Notes: a model not told the origin generated them from the letters alone. Shown: positions 34,229 to 45,139, counted from the stretch's first letter. The stretch is 64,000 nt of DNA from Pegoplata infirma (GCA_963921195.1 OY992537.1:13851125-13915124); one strand, 5' to 3'. Program-made: numbers and translations.

Positions 34229-35090
34229 CTTGTAAACTATTAGCAGTAAATTGCTGACTTTTAACCTATCCGTTTATTGTCCTCCTAAACAGTTGGGTAT
34301 TGAAACCCGTTTGCATTGGTCCAATAGTTAAAAAGTTTTGAGCGAAAATGTCGGAGCTCTCGATAAAATTTGACAATTTTTGGGGGCGTGGCACCTTACG
34401 ATGAACTTCGCCAAAATAAAAATTATTATCTCTTAAAGATCTTTGGGAAATATGGGGGAGATTGGAAAATAGTGAGTGGCAACTCCCATATAACAAGAAA
34501 ATACAAAATGCCATAAATTGGCACCCAGCAGATGTATGGGAATAAAATTATCAACAAAATGTTACTGTTACCATCCCAAAAACTGCAGTTCGTTTTTTTT
34601 TTGTTTATTTCATTATTTAGTTATTTATTTTGAGTGTCCAATCAATGCGGATTGTCTCATATATTTACCACAAAGAAACATGTGTTTGACCAAAGGTAGA
34701 TAAGAACGAAGGAAAAAAGATTTAATAAATTAAAATAGAGAAATTATCTAAACTCACGTAAGTTTTCATTAAAACACACAGAGCACAATGTGAGATTTTC
34801 ATATTTGGGGGTACAAAATCGAATTTAGCAGATACTGGCAGATACTGGTACCGTTTTAACTAGGGCACTAGGGCACGTGCCCAGGGCCCTCGATCTCACG
34901 ACGTACTTATTGGCCCTGAAAGGTCAATAAGTTCTCTCCCACGAAAAATGAAGCAAAATTTTTCATGACCATGTTTTTATTTTATACTGCTTTTTTTAAG
35001 CGAATAAAACGTTTTTTAGAGCAAACATTTTTTTAAAAAAAAAAAAAACTTAACATTTTTCTATTAAAAAAACCAGATTTTAACACATTT
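34229..35090. other. Unassigned DNA
   Basis: 34370-34510 has a GGGGGCGTGGCACC word. At ~34862-34890 GGGCACGTGCCCAGGGCCCT is unusually GC-rich and palindromic. No frame or TIR pair could be established. Confidence 0.35.
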
Positions 35091-35091
35091 T

Positions 35092-35925
35092 TCGTATAGA
35101 AAAGGTTGAAGTCTGAGACTTTTTCTCAGAATCTAAGACATGTTGCGTATAAAAAAGTCTTAGATTCTGACACGTTTTTGCTACAGAAAAGGTCTCAGAC
35201 TCTGAGATATTTATACCCTACATCACTCTGTGGTACAGGGTATAATGAGTTTGTGCTGATGTTTGTAACTACCCTAAATATTGGTCCTAGACCTACCTTC
35301 AAGTATACCGATCGACTCAGAATTACTTTTTGAGTCTATTTAGCGATGTCCGTCTGTCCGTCCGTCTGTCTGTCCATATATCGGTTTTAGCACGATACAG
35401 GTCGCAATTTTCAATCAATTGACTTGAAATTTGAAACTTTAGCATTTTTTGGCCCAAGGACGAAGCCTATTGAAATTGGAGAAATTCGGTCCATGTTAAG
35501 ACCTAGCCCCCATACAAACGCCCCCTTTGGATTAGGCTTAAATGACTCTATTAACCGTATTATAATAGATATCGCTTTGAAATTCAGCAGGTAATAAAAT
35601 TGTATATACACAACTCACCATTACAAATTTCAATGGAATCAGGCGAGTCCTTCTGGTAGTCCCCATACAAACCACCTTCCCGATATTCACATAATTCCCT
35701 CAAAATTCATATAAATGGAAATATTTGATAAAAATTTTATTTTTAGGTGTTAAAGGTGTACTTTTGAAACCTTATCAAATCGGAATATAATTGGACCATT
35801 TTTAGACTTAGTCTCCCATATAAAAATATTTAAATTGGTCTACTTCTTACTTGTTTTTGTATAGAAAAAGTCTCAAATTCTAAGATATTTTTTCGTATGA
35901 AAAAAATCTAAGATTCTGAGACCGG
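35092..35925 (+). repeat. ~43-bp degenerate tandem repeat, split by family B
   Basis: Units with CGTATAGAAAAGGT, AGTCTGAGAC and AATCTAAGAC words lie at 35092-35211 and again at 35853-35925. The block between is a family B element, so the array is older than that insertion. Confidence 0.65.
35212..35860 (-). mobile_element. Family B HINE-like element, nearly complete
   Basis: On the plus strand it runs from TACCCTACATCACTCTGTGG (its 3' hairpin) through GTCTGTCCGTCCGTCTGTCT, GGCCCAAGGACGAAGCCTAT, TAGTCCCCATACAAACCACC and TTGGACCATTTTTAGACTTA to CTTACTTGTTT (its 5' end). The 5' palindrome seen in other copies is missing by internal deletion. Flanking bases are T and T, consistent with Helentron-type insertion between two Ts. 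Confidence 0.78.
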
Positions 35926-36368
35926 CCGGAATATTACCAAAATGATAAACCGGCGATACAGCTATATCGATTCCCTGAAGCTGAAAATAGACATTATTTT
36001 TTTTCATTCATATTTTAGTCATGTTAACAGGACTAAAAACATTTGCATTCATCTGAAAAATATATCCGCAACATTCGCTGAATTTTTTATTTTATTTTTG
36101 AACGCGAATTTGTGTTTTTCGGCCAAATTTATATTCTTTCAAAGATTTCTTGTTGTGCTTGATAAATTATTTAATTTTAAATTGACAAAGAAATAAAAAT
36201 TTTCAATATTTTTTTTTTTGCTATCGCCAAAATATCGTTCGTATGAGAAAACGGCGATATAATAAAAATACTACTTTGATTTTTTATTGAAATGATAAAT
36301 TTTCGTATCGCCGCAATATCTTTTCGGCGATATATCGCCCTATTGTTTGCAGGGCATTAGTTTTTACC
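35926..36368. other. Region with clustered TATCGCC motifs
   Basis: GGCGATA/TATCGCC occurs at ~35952, 36224, 36254, 36310 and 36330-36347. Such clustering is typical of transposon subterminal regions, but I could not define terminal repeats or a TSD. Confidence 0.4.
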
Positions 36369-36370
36369 TA

Positions 36371-36883
36371 CACAAGTCAGTTATTTTTTTTGTAGAAAAA
36401 AAAAATCAAAAAATTATTTATAGAAATATAAAAACATGTTTGTATCAAGTGGCTTTGGCACGATGGGTAGAGTGTCTGGCCAGAATGTAGTTGATTGCGG
36501 GATCGATTCCCCAAAAATTTTATTAAAAGTTTTTAAAAAAATATTTCAATAAAAAATTGTAAAAAATTACCTACGAAATCATTAATTTTTATTGTTTTTG
36601 TATGTTATTTTTTTGAAATTTGTTGGTAAAAATAACAGAACTATCATTAATTTTTAATGTTTTCGTTGGTTATTTTTTTCGAATTTGTTGGTAAAAAAGA
36701 GTGAAAAAAACGTTATTTTTTAATGTCTAATGTTATTTATTTTAGAAAATTTTGTTAACAGTAAAAACTAAATGTTGATGCTTGTTAAAACAAATGAATA
36801 ATTACTGGGATGGTTTTCAATTGTTTATTCACTGGTTTTAAGTGTGTTTTTCATTTGTTTTTGCCTACAAAATATTTTGAGTG
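36371..36883. mobile_element. Candidate TA-flanked element carrying a tRNA-like unit
   Basis: TA precedes CACAAGTCAG and follows TTTTGAGTG. The terminal match is weak. The interior repeats ATCATTAATTTTTATTGTTT/TTTGTTGGTAAAAA units about twice. A tRNA-like segment lies near the left end. Confidence 0.4.
36448..36516 (+). repeat. tRNA-like Pol III promoter sequence
   Basis: A-box-like TGGCACGATGGGTAG (36456) and B-box-like GGATCGATTCC (36500-36510), 44 bp apart as in tRNA genes, with a short GGG/CCC T-stem. No proper acceptor stem is visible, so it is more likely a SINE head or tRNA relic than a working tRNA. Confidence 0.5.
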
Positions 36884-37808
36884 TAGCATATATTTTTTTT
36901 TTTTTTTTTAATAAAATTATGTTTTTTAATAAAATCATGTTTTTAATAATTATTCTTCTGAAAAATGATATTGTTAATGAATTTCTAGAAATTTTATATC
37001 TTGGCGATTGTGCCCCACCCTTTTGGAGCATGTTCACCATTGATGGGGCAGTTTCGCCAATTTGGATGGCTTTAAAAATGTAAGAAAAATAATAGAAGCC
37101 CAACAGATTTATTCATTTGGAGTATACATTTTTAAGCTAAAATATGTAGCTTCTAAAATAAAAAGGAATTTAGGAAAAAAGTATACTGTTTAGGTTTAAG
37201 TACTTCAAAAAAAATTGTCGAATGTGTCCCTACCCTACTGTTCTTTTTTCCTTCTACATGCTTATTCAAAGAAAAACTACAATATTTCAACTACCTTTCC
37301 ATGGTTGCTCATACACGTCCGTTTCCTATTTCTTATTTCCTTATTCCTTTTTCTCAGTTTTTTGCTGCCAAAAACAATGAATTTTTTAAACACACACACA
37401 TACTTATTCTTAACCACATATGATATTGTTTTTGCCATAATCGACTTCAAAGAACTAAATACCAAATTCGCAAAAAAAAGTATAATAATAATTTCTAGCA
37501 ACTACAAGTACCATGGCTAAAGATAAAATTTCAACTGATTTTTGTTCTTTTACCATTATTCTTTTTTTTGCTAACAATTTCCTTGCAAGAAGTTTTTGAG
37601 GTTCCGGCTTATATTTTTTTTTTGTATAAAAGAAGCACCAAAAATAAGCTAAAGAAAGAAACATAACAATTGTACTGCACTAATTTTTCTTGCTTACCAT
37701 GCAGCCACAATAAGAAGTAAATGGAAGTTTTTTTTCCAAGCGAATGTAAAAATGTAGAAGTAAAATATTTGGATTGATTAAGACCGACTTTAGGATATCT
37801 CGTTTCCT
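36884..37808. other. Unassigned AT-rich DNA
   Basis: No gene. Duplicated words AATAAAATTATGTTTTTTAA/AATAAAATCATGTTTTTAAT near 36910-36945. Overlapping frames on both strands have no coding character. Confidence 0.4.
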
Positions 37809-38660
37809 TCTATATACACAGAAAATAAAATCGTCAAATTTAAATCAACAATTATTAATTGTAAATCAACCAAACATGATATCAACCAAACATTTAGTAA
37901 AAGCGGCCGCCTGTTAGTCCATTATACAAAACTTCGATTTTGTTTTCAACAAACTCAGTCAAGTAATTTTATTTCAAAATTCTTTTAGCATATCAACAAA
38001 AGGTGTTTGTGTTTGTTGAATTTCTTTGTTGAAACAAATTTTTAGATTTTTTACTTTTGTCAGATCAACAAATTGTGTTTGTGTTTGTTGAATTTCTTTG
38101 TTGAAAAAAACAACAATCAAAATTTACAAACGTTTGTTGATATTACAAATTTCCGTATAGGAGCACTTTCAGTGAAAAAATTAATTGTATTCACAAATAT
38201 GGGGGTCAATATAACAATATCTTTTTTTTCTGTGTAAATAAAAATTAAATGTCGGTTGTTGGTAATTGCATCAGTTGAAAACGGCTGAACCGATTTGGAT
38301 ATTTTTTTTATAACGTTCTTAATAGCCCAACTTAAGTTTTTACGGAAAGAAAATTTGACCAAGCCTACATTTTTTATTGTTCGTAGATATGCAATTTGAG
38401 TTTTTACTGAAAGAAAAATTGACCACGCCTACTTTTTTCAAAATATCTAAAATATCGTCCTGAGTTGTTTGGCCAATCTTATATAAATAAAAATCAAATG
38501 TCGTTGGTTGGTAATCGCATCACATGTTTCACCGATTTGGGCATTTTTGTTAAAAATATTCATTATACTCCAACTTAGGTTTTTTAGTTCTTTTTAGGTT
38601 TAAACGGAAAGAAAAGTTGACCACGCCCACTTTTAAGCCCTTTTTCTGAGCGTAAAAATT
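37809..38660 (+). mobile_element. Two tandem Helitron-like 5' ends
   Basis: The first copy reads TCTATA (37809-37814), is interrupted by the TA element, and continues AAATAAAAATTAAATGTCGG with GAAAACGGCTGAACCGATTT. The second starts TCTTATATAAATAAAAATCA at 38477 and follows with the same GTTGGTAAT, CACCGATTTGGGC and GAAAGAAAAGTTGACCACGC blocks. This resembles insect Helitron 5' ends. No 3' hairpin/CTRR was found, so the element is incomplete. Confidence 0.55.
37817..38234. mobile_element. TA-flanked CACAGAAAA element, 418 bp
   Basis: Ends CACAGAAAATAAAA and CTTTTTTTTCTGTG with TA on both sides. It splits a Helitron-like TC end. Contains two direct copies of a 43-bp segment with GTGTTTGTGTTTGTTGAATT, 70 bp apart, and one AGCGGCCGCC word that is odd in this AT-rich setting. 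Confidence 0.8.
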
Positions 38661-38784
38661 AAAAAACAAAAAAAAAACAATTTTTTTAAATGTATGCAAC
38701 AAAAACATGTACATAAAAACTAAAGAATAATGGATCCAGCTTTTGGATTTAGGGGAACTTTTTTTACTCAGATCTTTTACGTAA

Positions 38785-38840
38785 AATAATTGATCTTTTC
38801 CATTTGATCTTTTGCATTACATCTGTAAATAGTGTAGTGT
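38785..38840 (-). repeat. Short copy of the 21-bp minisatellite edge
   Basis: TTGATCTTTTCCATTTGATC, then TTTTGCATTACATCTGTAAAT. This is the reverse complement of the left edge of the array at 16420-16460. Confidence 0.7.
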
Positions 38841-39574
38841 TGGTTTTTCTGAAGTCGGTTTACTTTCATGCGGTTTTTAAGTTTCTTCAACATTTTTTAT
38901 CACAGTTGTCAAACATAGATCGTCTGACATAACTTTTTAAATTACCTATTGTAGAGTATTAAAAATCCCTATCTAAATGGATAAGATTTGTATATGTTAG
39001 TTGGCTTATCCTGATAGTTTTAGTTGTAAAAATAAAACAAATTATATACAGTTTTTTTGGTTCGGTTTCTTTTCGTTTAAACTAAATGTAAGTACAAAGT
39101 TGTAAAAATTCATAAGAACAAAAAATCCGCAACAGTAAAAAAATATATTTTTCACAAAAAATCCTAGCAAGGATTAGGCGCTGACATTGTTAAAGTGGTT
39201 TTTAAGAAAATAAAAAAATTTAAAAAAAAAAGTTTAGTACTTTGAAGTTTTATGCTTTGTTGGTGGTTAAAACAAAAAAAATGTACTCAATTTATAGAAG
39301 AAAAAAAAACTTTGGCAACGACAAAATTATATTTTTTGCTTAATTTTCTTTAGATAAAGAGCAATTTATTGAAAATTTAAAAGAATTTTTATTTATAATT
39401 GCTTTATAAAGTAAATAAGTAATGACGATTTTTTTTAACAATATCATTTACAATCAAAGCAACAGGCTACAAAAAGACAACTATATCCCAGCCAATGTAT
39501 TCATGAGTTTCTAGACAAAAATAGAGTTTTAAAAACGAAGGTGAAAAGTTACATAACTTAGGGAGCCCCTAAGT
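38841..39574. other. Unassigned AT-rich DNA
   Basis: Long A and T runs. No gene, no repeat identified. Confidence 0.4.
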
Positions 39575-39854
39575 TATATTACTTTTGATTTTGTCTTTTT
39601 TTGCTCTATCACTTTTATTTAAGGAAATATTGGCAAAACAAGATTTTATTCGAAAATATTTTTTTTTTTTTTTTTAATTTTTGGAGTTATTCCCAGATTT
39701 CGTCTATTTTGCTCTATCTCTTTTATTTAAGGAAATAATGGCAAATAAAGATTTTGTAAAAAATTTCATACAAAAAAATATTTTTTGAAACTTTTGTAGT
39801 GATCCCCAGATACCGTCTATTTTGTCCTATCTTTTTAATTTTTTTTTTTTTTTT

Positions 39855-42263
39855 TTACTTTGAGCCAACACTCAGGGGATGCCCCCTACTAATGAAATGC
39901 ATTGTGTTGGTATTAGGAAAATAGGTTATGAGGAGGAGGAAAGAGGAGTAGTGTTTGTGGACGTTTAATTTGAATTTTTCTAGGTCGTAGCTGACTGGGA
40001 AGACAACTGCAGGAAGTTTATTCCACATACGGCTGGTTCGACTGAGAAACGAATTTTCTCTGTAATGCGTTGTGCGATACATTGGACATTCGACTACGAA
40101 TGGATGTGCTCTACTGGATAGACGAGTACTACGAGCATGCACCCGCGTCTCCGGGAAGAGTTCGCCTATCTCAGCTGAACACTTACCGTGGTAATATCGA
40201 TAGAACAATGACACACAACCCACATTCCGACGATGCTCCAATGAGTCAATAGAGCTGGATACCCTACTGTCATTGATGAGCTTCAACGCACTCCTTTGCA
40301 CCCGGTCCAGAAGCTCCAAGATAGACCTTGAAGCTCCTGCCCAGATATGGGAGTTGTATTCCATTTTCGGTCGGATATAGGAGGTATAGATAGTAAGGAG
40401 ATCAGACGTAGTGAAGTAATTCTTGCACCGTTTTAAAAAACCAAGGCACTTGAATGCTTCTTTCGACACCTGAAAAACATGCTGGTTCCAGCGAACATCA
40501 CATTGAATTTTCATGCCTAGAACATCAAGAGTGTCTGATTCCTCGATAGCTATACCACCCATGTATACAGATGACGTTGGTTCCACAGACCGTCTGTGGG
40601 TCAACATACAACACTGGGTCTTACGAGCATTGAAATCGACCCTATTAGCAAGACCCCACTCAGTGATCGTCGAAAGGTCGTGATTGAGTGTGTCATTCAT
40701 GTTCTGCCTCATAGCTTCAACGTCGGTAAGGCTTGGTCTATGATTAAAGGAAAATGAATGACAAATGTTGCTGTCATCTGCGAAAGAATAGATAGGGTTG
40801 GAAGTTTGACTTAGAAGGTCATTTAGAAAAATAAGAAAAAGTGTGGGAGAAAGAACGGAACCTTGCGGTACCCCCGAATTAAGATGGAATTCATCTGATG
40901 AAACCCCATCTATAACAACACGTATAGTGCGGTTACAGAGAAAGCTCGATATAAAACTAGAAAATTCACTACCGACACCAAAAGCAATAAGCTTTGAAAC
41001 GAGGGCACCGTGCCACACACGATCGAATGCTTTGGAAATATCCAGAGCAACCACTTTGCTCTCACCAAATTGGTGGATGGAACGACTCCAACGTTCCGAA
41101 AGAAACGCTAACAGGTCTCCCGTAGAACGACTTCTACGAAAGCCATACTGCCGATCGCACAAAAGTGAGTTGGACTCCAGATAGTTAACCAAGTGATAAT
41201 TAATCATGGTCTCCATCACCTTAGAGAGCGTAGAGCAAATTGCTATTGGGCGGTAGTTATCTGGATTAGAGGCTTCACCCTTTTTAGGGATTGGCTGAAC
41301 GTTAGCCACCTTCCAGCATGAGGGGAAAACTCCTATACGGTACGAGTAGCTAAAAAGTTTTGCCAAGGGACGAGACAATGACGAAGCACAATGCTTCAAC
41401 ACCAGTGCCGAAATACCATCTGGCCTCGGGGATTTATTAACGTTGAGGTCTTCAAGGACTCTTTTTACTGCTCGTGCTCGGAAAAATATCTTGGACATAG
41501 TAAAGGATACTCTCTCGAGATCGGGCAGTGATTGATTGCTTTCCGGCAAGAATGAGTTTCTTGCAAACATTTCAGCAAAAAGGTTGGCCTTATCAACAGA
41601 GTCCGTGAATATTTGGTCATTCCTTATAAGGGTTGGAATGGATGAACTAGTATTATTCTTTACCCTTTTAACAAATGACCAAAAGGTCTTGCTGCCCCGC
41701 GGAGCAGCAAGGACCTTAGCACGCAAACGCTGTTCGTACAGAAGCTTTTCGCGTCTGAGTACTCTGGCGCATTCATTTCTCGCCTGTTTGCGTAACGCGT
41801 CAGTAACTGGATTTTTGTCATTACGCCAATTACTAAACGTATCCTCTCTGGATCTGACTGCATTTCTGCACGTCTGGTTAAACCAGCACTTATGTTTTGG
41901 TTTAGCCGAAATTTGCTTAGATGGAATAAATAGTTTTATTCCTAGCATTACTATATTTACCATCATTTCTGCTGCAGAGTCAACATTATTGTCTAGAAAG
42001 CAGAGCTTCCAGTTGAAATGATGAAAAAAAATCGTTGAGCTCAGCCCAACGGGCCTTTTCATAGACAAAAATAGAGCGCTTCGGTGCTGGTTGAGAAACA
42101 CTGCGAAGGTCCGAAAATGAAAAGGATGTAGAAATGAGGTTGTGATCCGAGTTTCCGAGAGGCGCAAGTAACTCAACATCGTATTTGTCAGGATGCGATG
42201 TGAGGAAAAGGTCGAGAGTATTACGAAACTGCCCTTCAACACACGGAATATGAGTTGGCTCAT
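39855..42263 (-). CDS. LINE reverse transcriptase (frameshifted ORF2, C-terminal part)
   Basis: Copies element RNA into DNA at the nicked target. Landmarks (802-codon frame): VQPIPKKGEASNPDNYRPIA ~326-345, LDISKAFDRVWH ~406 (motif A, catalytic Asp), GVPQGSVLSPTLF ~463 (motif B), FADDSN ~494 (motif C, the two catalytic Asp). After the palm/thumb come KEAFKCLGFLKRCKNYF and YTSYIRPKMEYNSHIW (thumb region) and a C-terminal THYRENSF...SRMWNKLP block. The first ~85 codons are an out-of-frame shadow of the endonuclease. Homology begins near 42010, so a single frameshift at ~41990-42015 separates this from the upstream frame. The TAA stop abuts the poly(A) tail, so the last ~25 residues may be read-through of the 3' end. 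Apart from the frameshift, all catalytic motifs are intact and no internal stop occurs, so the copy seems fairly young. Confidence 0.93.
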   Translation of the reverse strand: MSQLIFRVLKGSFVILSTFSSHRILTNTMLSYLRLSETRITTSFLHPFHFRTFAVFLNQHRSALFLSMKRPVGLSSTIFFHHFNWKLCFLDNNVDSAAEMMVNIVMLGIKLFIPSKQISAKPKHKCWFNQTCRNAVRSREDTFSNWRNDKNPVTDALRKQARNECARVLRREKLLYEQRLRAKVLAAPRGSKTFWSFVKRVKNNTSSSIPTLIRNDQIFTDSVDKANLFAEMFARNSFLPESNQSLPDLERVSFTMSKIFFRARAVKRVLEDLNVNKSPRPDGISALVLKHCASSLSRPLAKLFSYSYRIGVFPSCWKVANVQPIPKKGEASNPDNYRPIAICSTLSKVMETMINYHLVNYLESNSLLCDRQYGFRRSRSTGDLLAFLSERWSRSIHQFGESKVVALDISKAFDRVWHGALVSKLIAFGVGSEFSSFISSFLCNRTIRVVIDGVSSDEFHLNSGVPQGSVLSPTLFLIFLNDLLSQTSNPIYSFADDSNICHSFSFNHRPSLTDVEAMRQNMNDTLNHDLSTITEWGLANRVDFNARKTQCCMLTHRRSVEPTSSVYMGGIAIEESDTLDVLGMKIQCDVRWNQHVFQVSKEAFKCLGFLKRCKNYFTTSDLLTIYTSYIRPKMEYNSHIWAGASRSILELLDRVQRSALKLINDSRVSSSIDSLEHRRNVGCVSLFYRYYHGKCSAEIGELFPETRVHARSTRLSSRAHPFVVECPMYRTTHYRENSFLSRTSRMWNKLPAVVFPVSYDLEKFKLNVHKHYSSFLLLITYFPNTNTMHFISRGHPLSVGSK

Positions 42264-42831
42264 TCACAAGTTGCACAAGGTGATTGTGTGCAGCAAAGAG
42301 CTCAACGTATAAGCCCTCTGGAGTCGTTTGGCTAGAATGGCGAAGCCATGAAACATTGTGTACGTTGAAGTCCCCAGCAACGACAATCTCGCTACTCGGA
42401 CATTTCCCAAGGATTCCAGTAATGGAATCGGATATCGAGTCAAAACCATTGTAGGAGTTCACCGTACTCATATTAGGGCTCCTGTAGACGAACCCGAAGT
42501 GTAAAATGTGTGACCTGATTTGGAATTTAACCCAGAGAGAGTTAAATTCCGCATCACTACTGCCCAGATGAGGCAGTAGTTGGTACACAACATTTTCCCT
42601 AATATATATCGCAAGGCCCCGATGAGAAATAAAAAGGGATAGAAAGTGATACCCTGGTACTTGAAAATCCTGTGGATCAGCATCTTCTCCTACCTGGGTT
42701 TCACATAAGGCGAAAACATCCGGCCGATGAAAACAAATGTGAGCATATACATAGATGAAATTAGCTCTCAGTCCACGTATATTGCAGAAATCTAAGTGAA
42801 ATCTACCAGTCATTAAGAAGAAAAAAATCAA
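41986..42831 (-). CDS. LINE apurinic-type endonuclease domain (ORF2, N-terminal part)
   Basis: Nicks the genomic target so that reverse transcription can be primed there. Visible motifs in 281 residues: FCNIRGLR 15-22, catalytic ETQ 44-46, YRSPN 116-120, GDFNVH 153-158 (Asp154, Asn156, His158), TLDLFLTS 205-212 and GNSDHNLI 226-233 (Asp229-His230). This is the full exonuclease-endonuclease-phosphatase fold signature. The frame ends at 41986 in a stop produced by a frameshift: the next frame continues LDNNVDSAAE, which belongs to the same protein. The start at 42831 (MIFFFLM) may not be native. Met at 42813 (MTGRFHLDF) is equally possible, and the true ORF2 may have begun upstream. Confidence 0.92.
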   Translation of the reverse strand: MIFFFLMTGRFHLDFCNIRGLRANFIYVYAHICFHRPDVFALCETQVGEDADPQDFQVPGYHFLSLFISHRGLAIYIRENVVYQLLPHLGSSDAEFNSLWVKFQIRSHILHFGFVYRSPNMSTVNSYNGFDSISDSITGILGKCPSSEIVVAGDFNVHNVSWLRHSSQTTPEGLYVELFAAHNHLVQLVNEPTHIPCVEGQFRNTLDLFLTSHPDKYDVELLAPLGNSDHNLISTSFSFSDLRSVSQPAPKRSIFVYEKARWAELNDFFSSFQLEALLSRQ

Positions 42832-43383
42832 ATTAATACTCCTGACTACTGCACGAGTGGAAAAGTTAGGGAACTGCTGTTTAAGTAGGCTAATTAGTGA
42901 CCAGTGTTATACCTTTGTCACCAATAAGCCCTTTGTCACCAATAAGCCCAATAGACAGTCGTCTATTTTGCTCTACCTCTTTTATTTAAAGAAATGCTGG
43001 CAAATCACGATTTCAAAGAAAATATCATATAAATTTTTTTTTTTAATTTTTGTAGTGATACCCAGACTTCGACTATTTTGCTCTATCTCTTTCATTTAGG
43101 GAAATAAAGGCAAATAAAGATTTTATAAAAAATTTTAAAACAAAAAATTGATTTGTTGAGATTTTTGATAATGACCGCCAGATTTTGTTTATTTTGGTCT
43201 ATCTCTCTTATTTAAGGAAATAATGGCACTATAAATTTGATTTAAATTGATTTTTTTAAATTTTTGTAGTGTTTCTCAGATTTCGTTTATTTTGGTATAT
43301 CTCATTTATTTAAGAAAACAATGACAAATAAAGATTTTATAAAAAATTTAATGCAACAAAACAGATTTCTCTTTTTTATTTAA

Positions 43384-44140
43384 TATGCTATTTACATATA
43401 CCCCGAAATCCACATAAATTTGAATTTCAAATCCAATTAAAATCTATACCGTTTACATATGCTTTTTTGACATTTAGCGGGATTTTGTTTGTACTAACTC
43501 TGTATTTTCCTTTGATTTGTGTACAGGGTTGTTAGTTGGAAAGTTACCCAATTTTATAAATATTTCTGAAAACAATGATTTTTCTTTGCCGGAGCCAATA
43601 TTTTTAATCCCACTAGTATATGTTGGGACCACAATATCAAAAAATGTGTTTTTATGTAGAGCTGCTTCTTTAAATGCAAGAAAATTAAAATTTTTGCCAA
43701 GTTTGGGGCGGCCACCATTGAGTGTTTTTCTTTGTTAGGAAGACCAAATTGGTCAACTAAATTGTGCGTTTACCATTTGCAATGGTAAATTTTAAATGAA
43801 ACATTGTTAAACATTGTTTTTATTAATCTTTTAATAGTTTTAAAAAAAAAAAATTAATTGTTTTTTTTACTTTATAAAAAACAACAACAGCTTATAAAAA
43901 ATCGTGTGCAGCGTTGTAAAAAAAGCATTAGGGATGATTATTTTGGGAAAACCCATAGTTGTACAATTAAGTAGTAGAAATTTTTTGGGATTTTAAATTG
44001 CAATTTTACGATTTTCCCAAAATCCAAGTTTTTTTTTGTATGGGATTTGACATTTGAAATCCAAAAAAGTAATTGGATTTACGTGGATTTTCATTGAAAT
44101 GCAATTTTTTTTGGATTTCGAGGTATATGTAAATGGCATA
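43384..44140. mobile_element. TAA-flanked TIR element, 757 bp
   Basis: TIR TATGCTATTTACATATACCC (left), complementary to ...GGTATATGTAAATGGCATA (right), ~28 bp with two mismatches. TAA is duplicated at 43381-43383 and 44141-44143, and removing it rejoins a satellite unit as TTATTTAAGG. A 3-bp TWA TSD fits PIF/Harbinger. Frames in the middle exist on both strands (for example 43517-43738) but I recognise no transposase motif. Confidence 0.85.
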
Positions 44141-45139
44141 TAAGGTAGTTACGGCAAATAAAGATTTTATAAAAAATTTCATACAAAAAAAGATTTTTTA
44201 AAATTTTTGTAGTGATCCCATGATTTTTTCTATTTTGCTTTACCTCTTTTATAAAACGAAATACTGGCAAATCAAGATTTCATAGAAAATTTCATACACA
44301 AACTGATTTTTTGAAGTGATCCCCAGATTTCGTCTATTTTGCTCTACCTCTTTTGTTTAAGGAAATAATGGCAAATAAAGATTTTATAAAAAAATTTATA
44401 CAAAAATAAATTTTTTTAATTTTAGAAGTCATTCCCAGAATAAGTAAATAATGGCAAATACAAAATTTTGTAAAAAATTTCATACATAAAACTGATTTAA
44501 ATTTTTGAAGTGATCCCCAGGTTTTTATATTTTGCTCTATCTCTTTTATTTAAAGAAATGATGGCAAATTAAGATTTTATAAAGAATTTCATTCTAAAAC
44601 TGATTTTTTTTTAATTTTTAAGTGATCCCTAGATTTTGTCTATTTTGCTCTATATCTTTTATTTAAGGAAATAATGGCTAATTAAAATTTTATAAAAAAA
44701 TTATACAAAAATAGATTTTTTGAAATTTTTGTAGTTTACCCAGATTTTGTCTATTTTGCTCGAGCTCCTTTATTTAAGTAAACAATGACAAATAAAGACT
44801 TTATAAAAAATTTCATACAAAAAACTGATTTTTTTAAATTTTTGATAGTGTTCACCGAATTTTGTTTATTTAGGTTTTTCTCTTTTATTTAAGGAAATAA
44901 TGGCAAATAAAGATTTTGTAAAAAATTTTATACAAAAATAGATTTTTAAAATTTTTGATAGTGATCCCCAGATTTTGTATTTTTTGCTCTCTTCTCTTTT
45001 TTTAAGGAAATAATGGCAAATTTATATGTGATAAAAAATTTCATACAAAAATTGATTTTTTTTTAATTTTTGTTGTGATCCCAGACATCGTCTTTTTGCT
45101 CTATCTGTTGTATTTAAGGAAATTTTGGCAAATTAACCC

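Larger units (their letters stand above)
39840..42952 (-). mobile_element. LINE (non-LTR) retrotransposon, 5' truncated
   Basis: On the minus strand: a ~120-bp leader with a doubled TTATTGGTGACAAAG word, an endonuclease frame, a reverse-transcriptase frame and a poly(A) tail (T run at 39840-39856). ORF1 (gag-like) is absent. The element sits inside satellite units. The satellite word CGTCTATTTTG is present at both junctions, but I cannot define an exact TSD. The composition is clearly GC-richer than its neighbours. Coding similarity is to jockey-group LINEs; the exact clade is not resolved. Confidence 0.88.

Noticed and set aside
34860..34892. GGGCACGTGCCC palindrome as a transposon end
   Set aside because: No matching opposite end or TSD found within reach.
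36448..36516. Functional tRNA gene
   Set aside because: Boxes are present but no 7-bp acceptor stem or normal anticodon arm could be drawn; the same holds for 45970, 46240 and 49150.
40843..42021. Plus-strand frames opposite the LINE (40843-41184, 41536-42021)
   Set aside because: Antisense shadows of a real reverse-transcriptase frame; no domain.
39825..42965. Exact LINE target-site duplication from the satellite words at both ends
   Set aside because: The shared CGTCTATTTTG is part of every satellite unit and the following bases differ, so it cannot be called a TSD.
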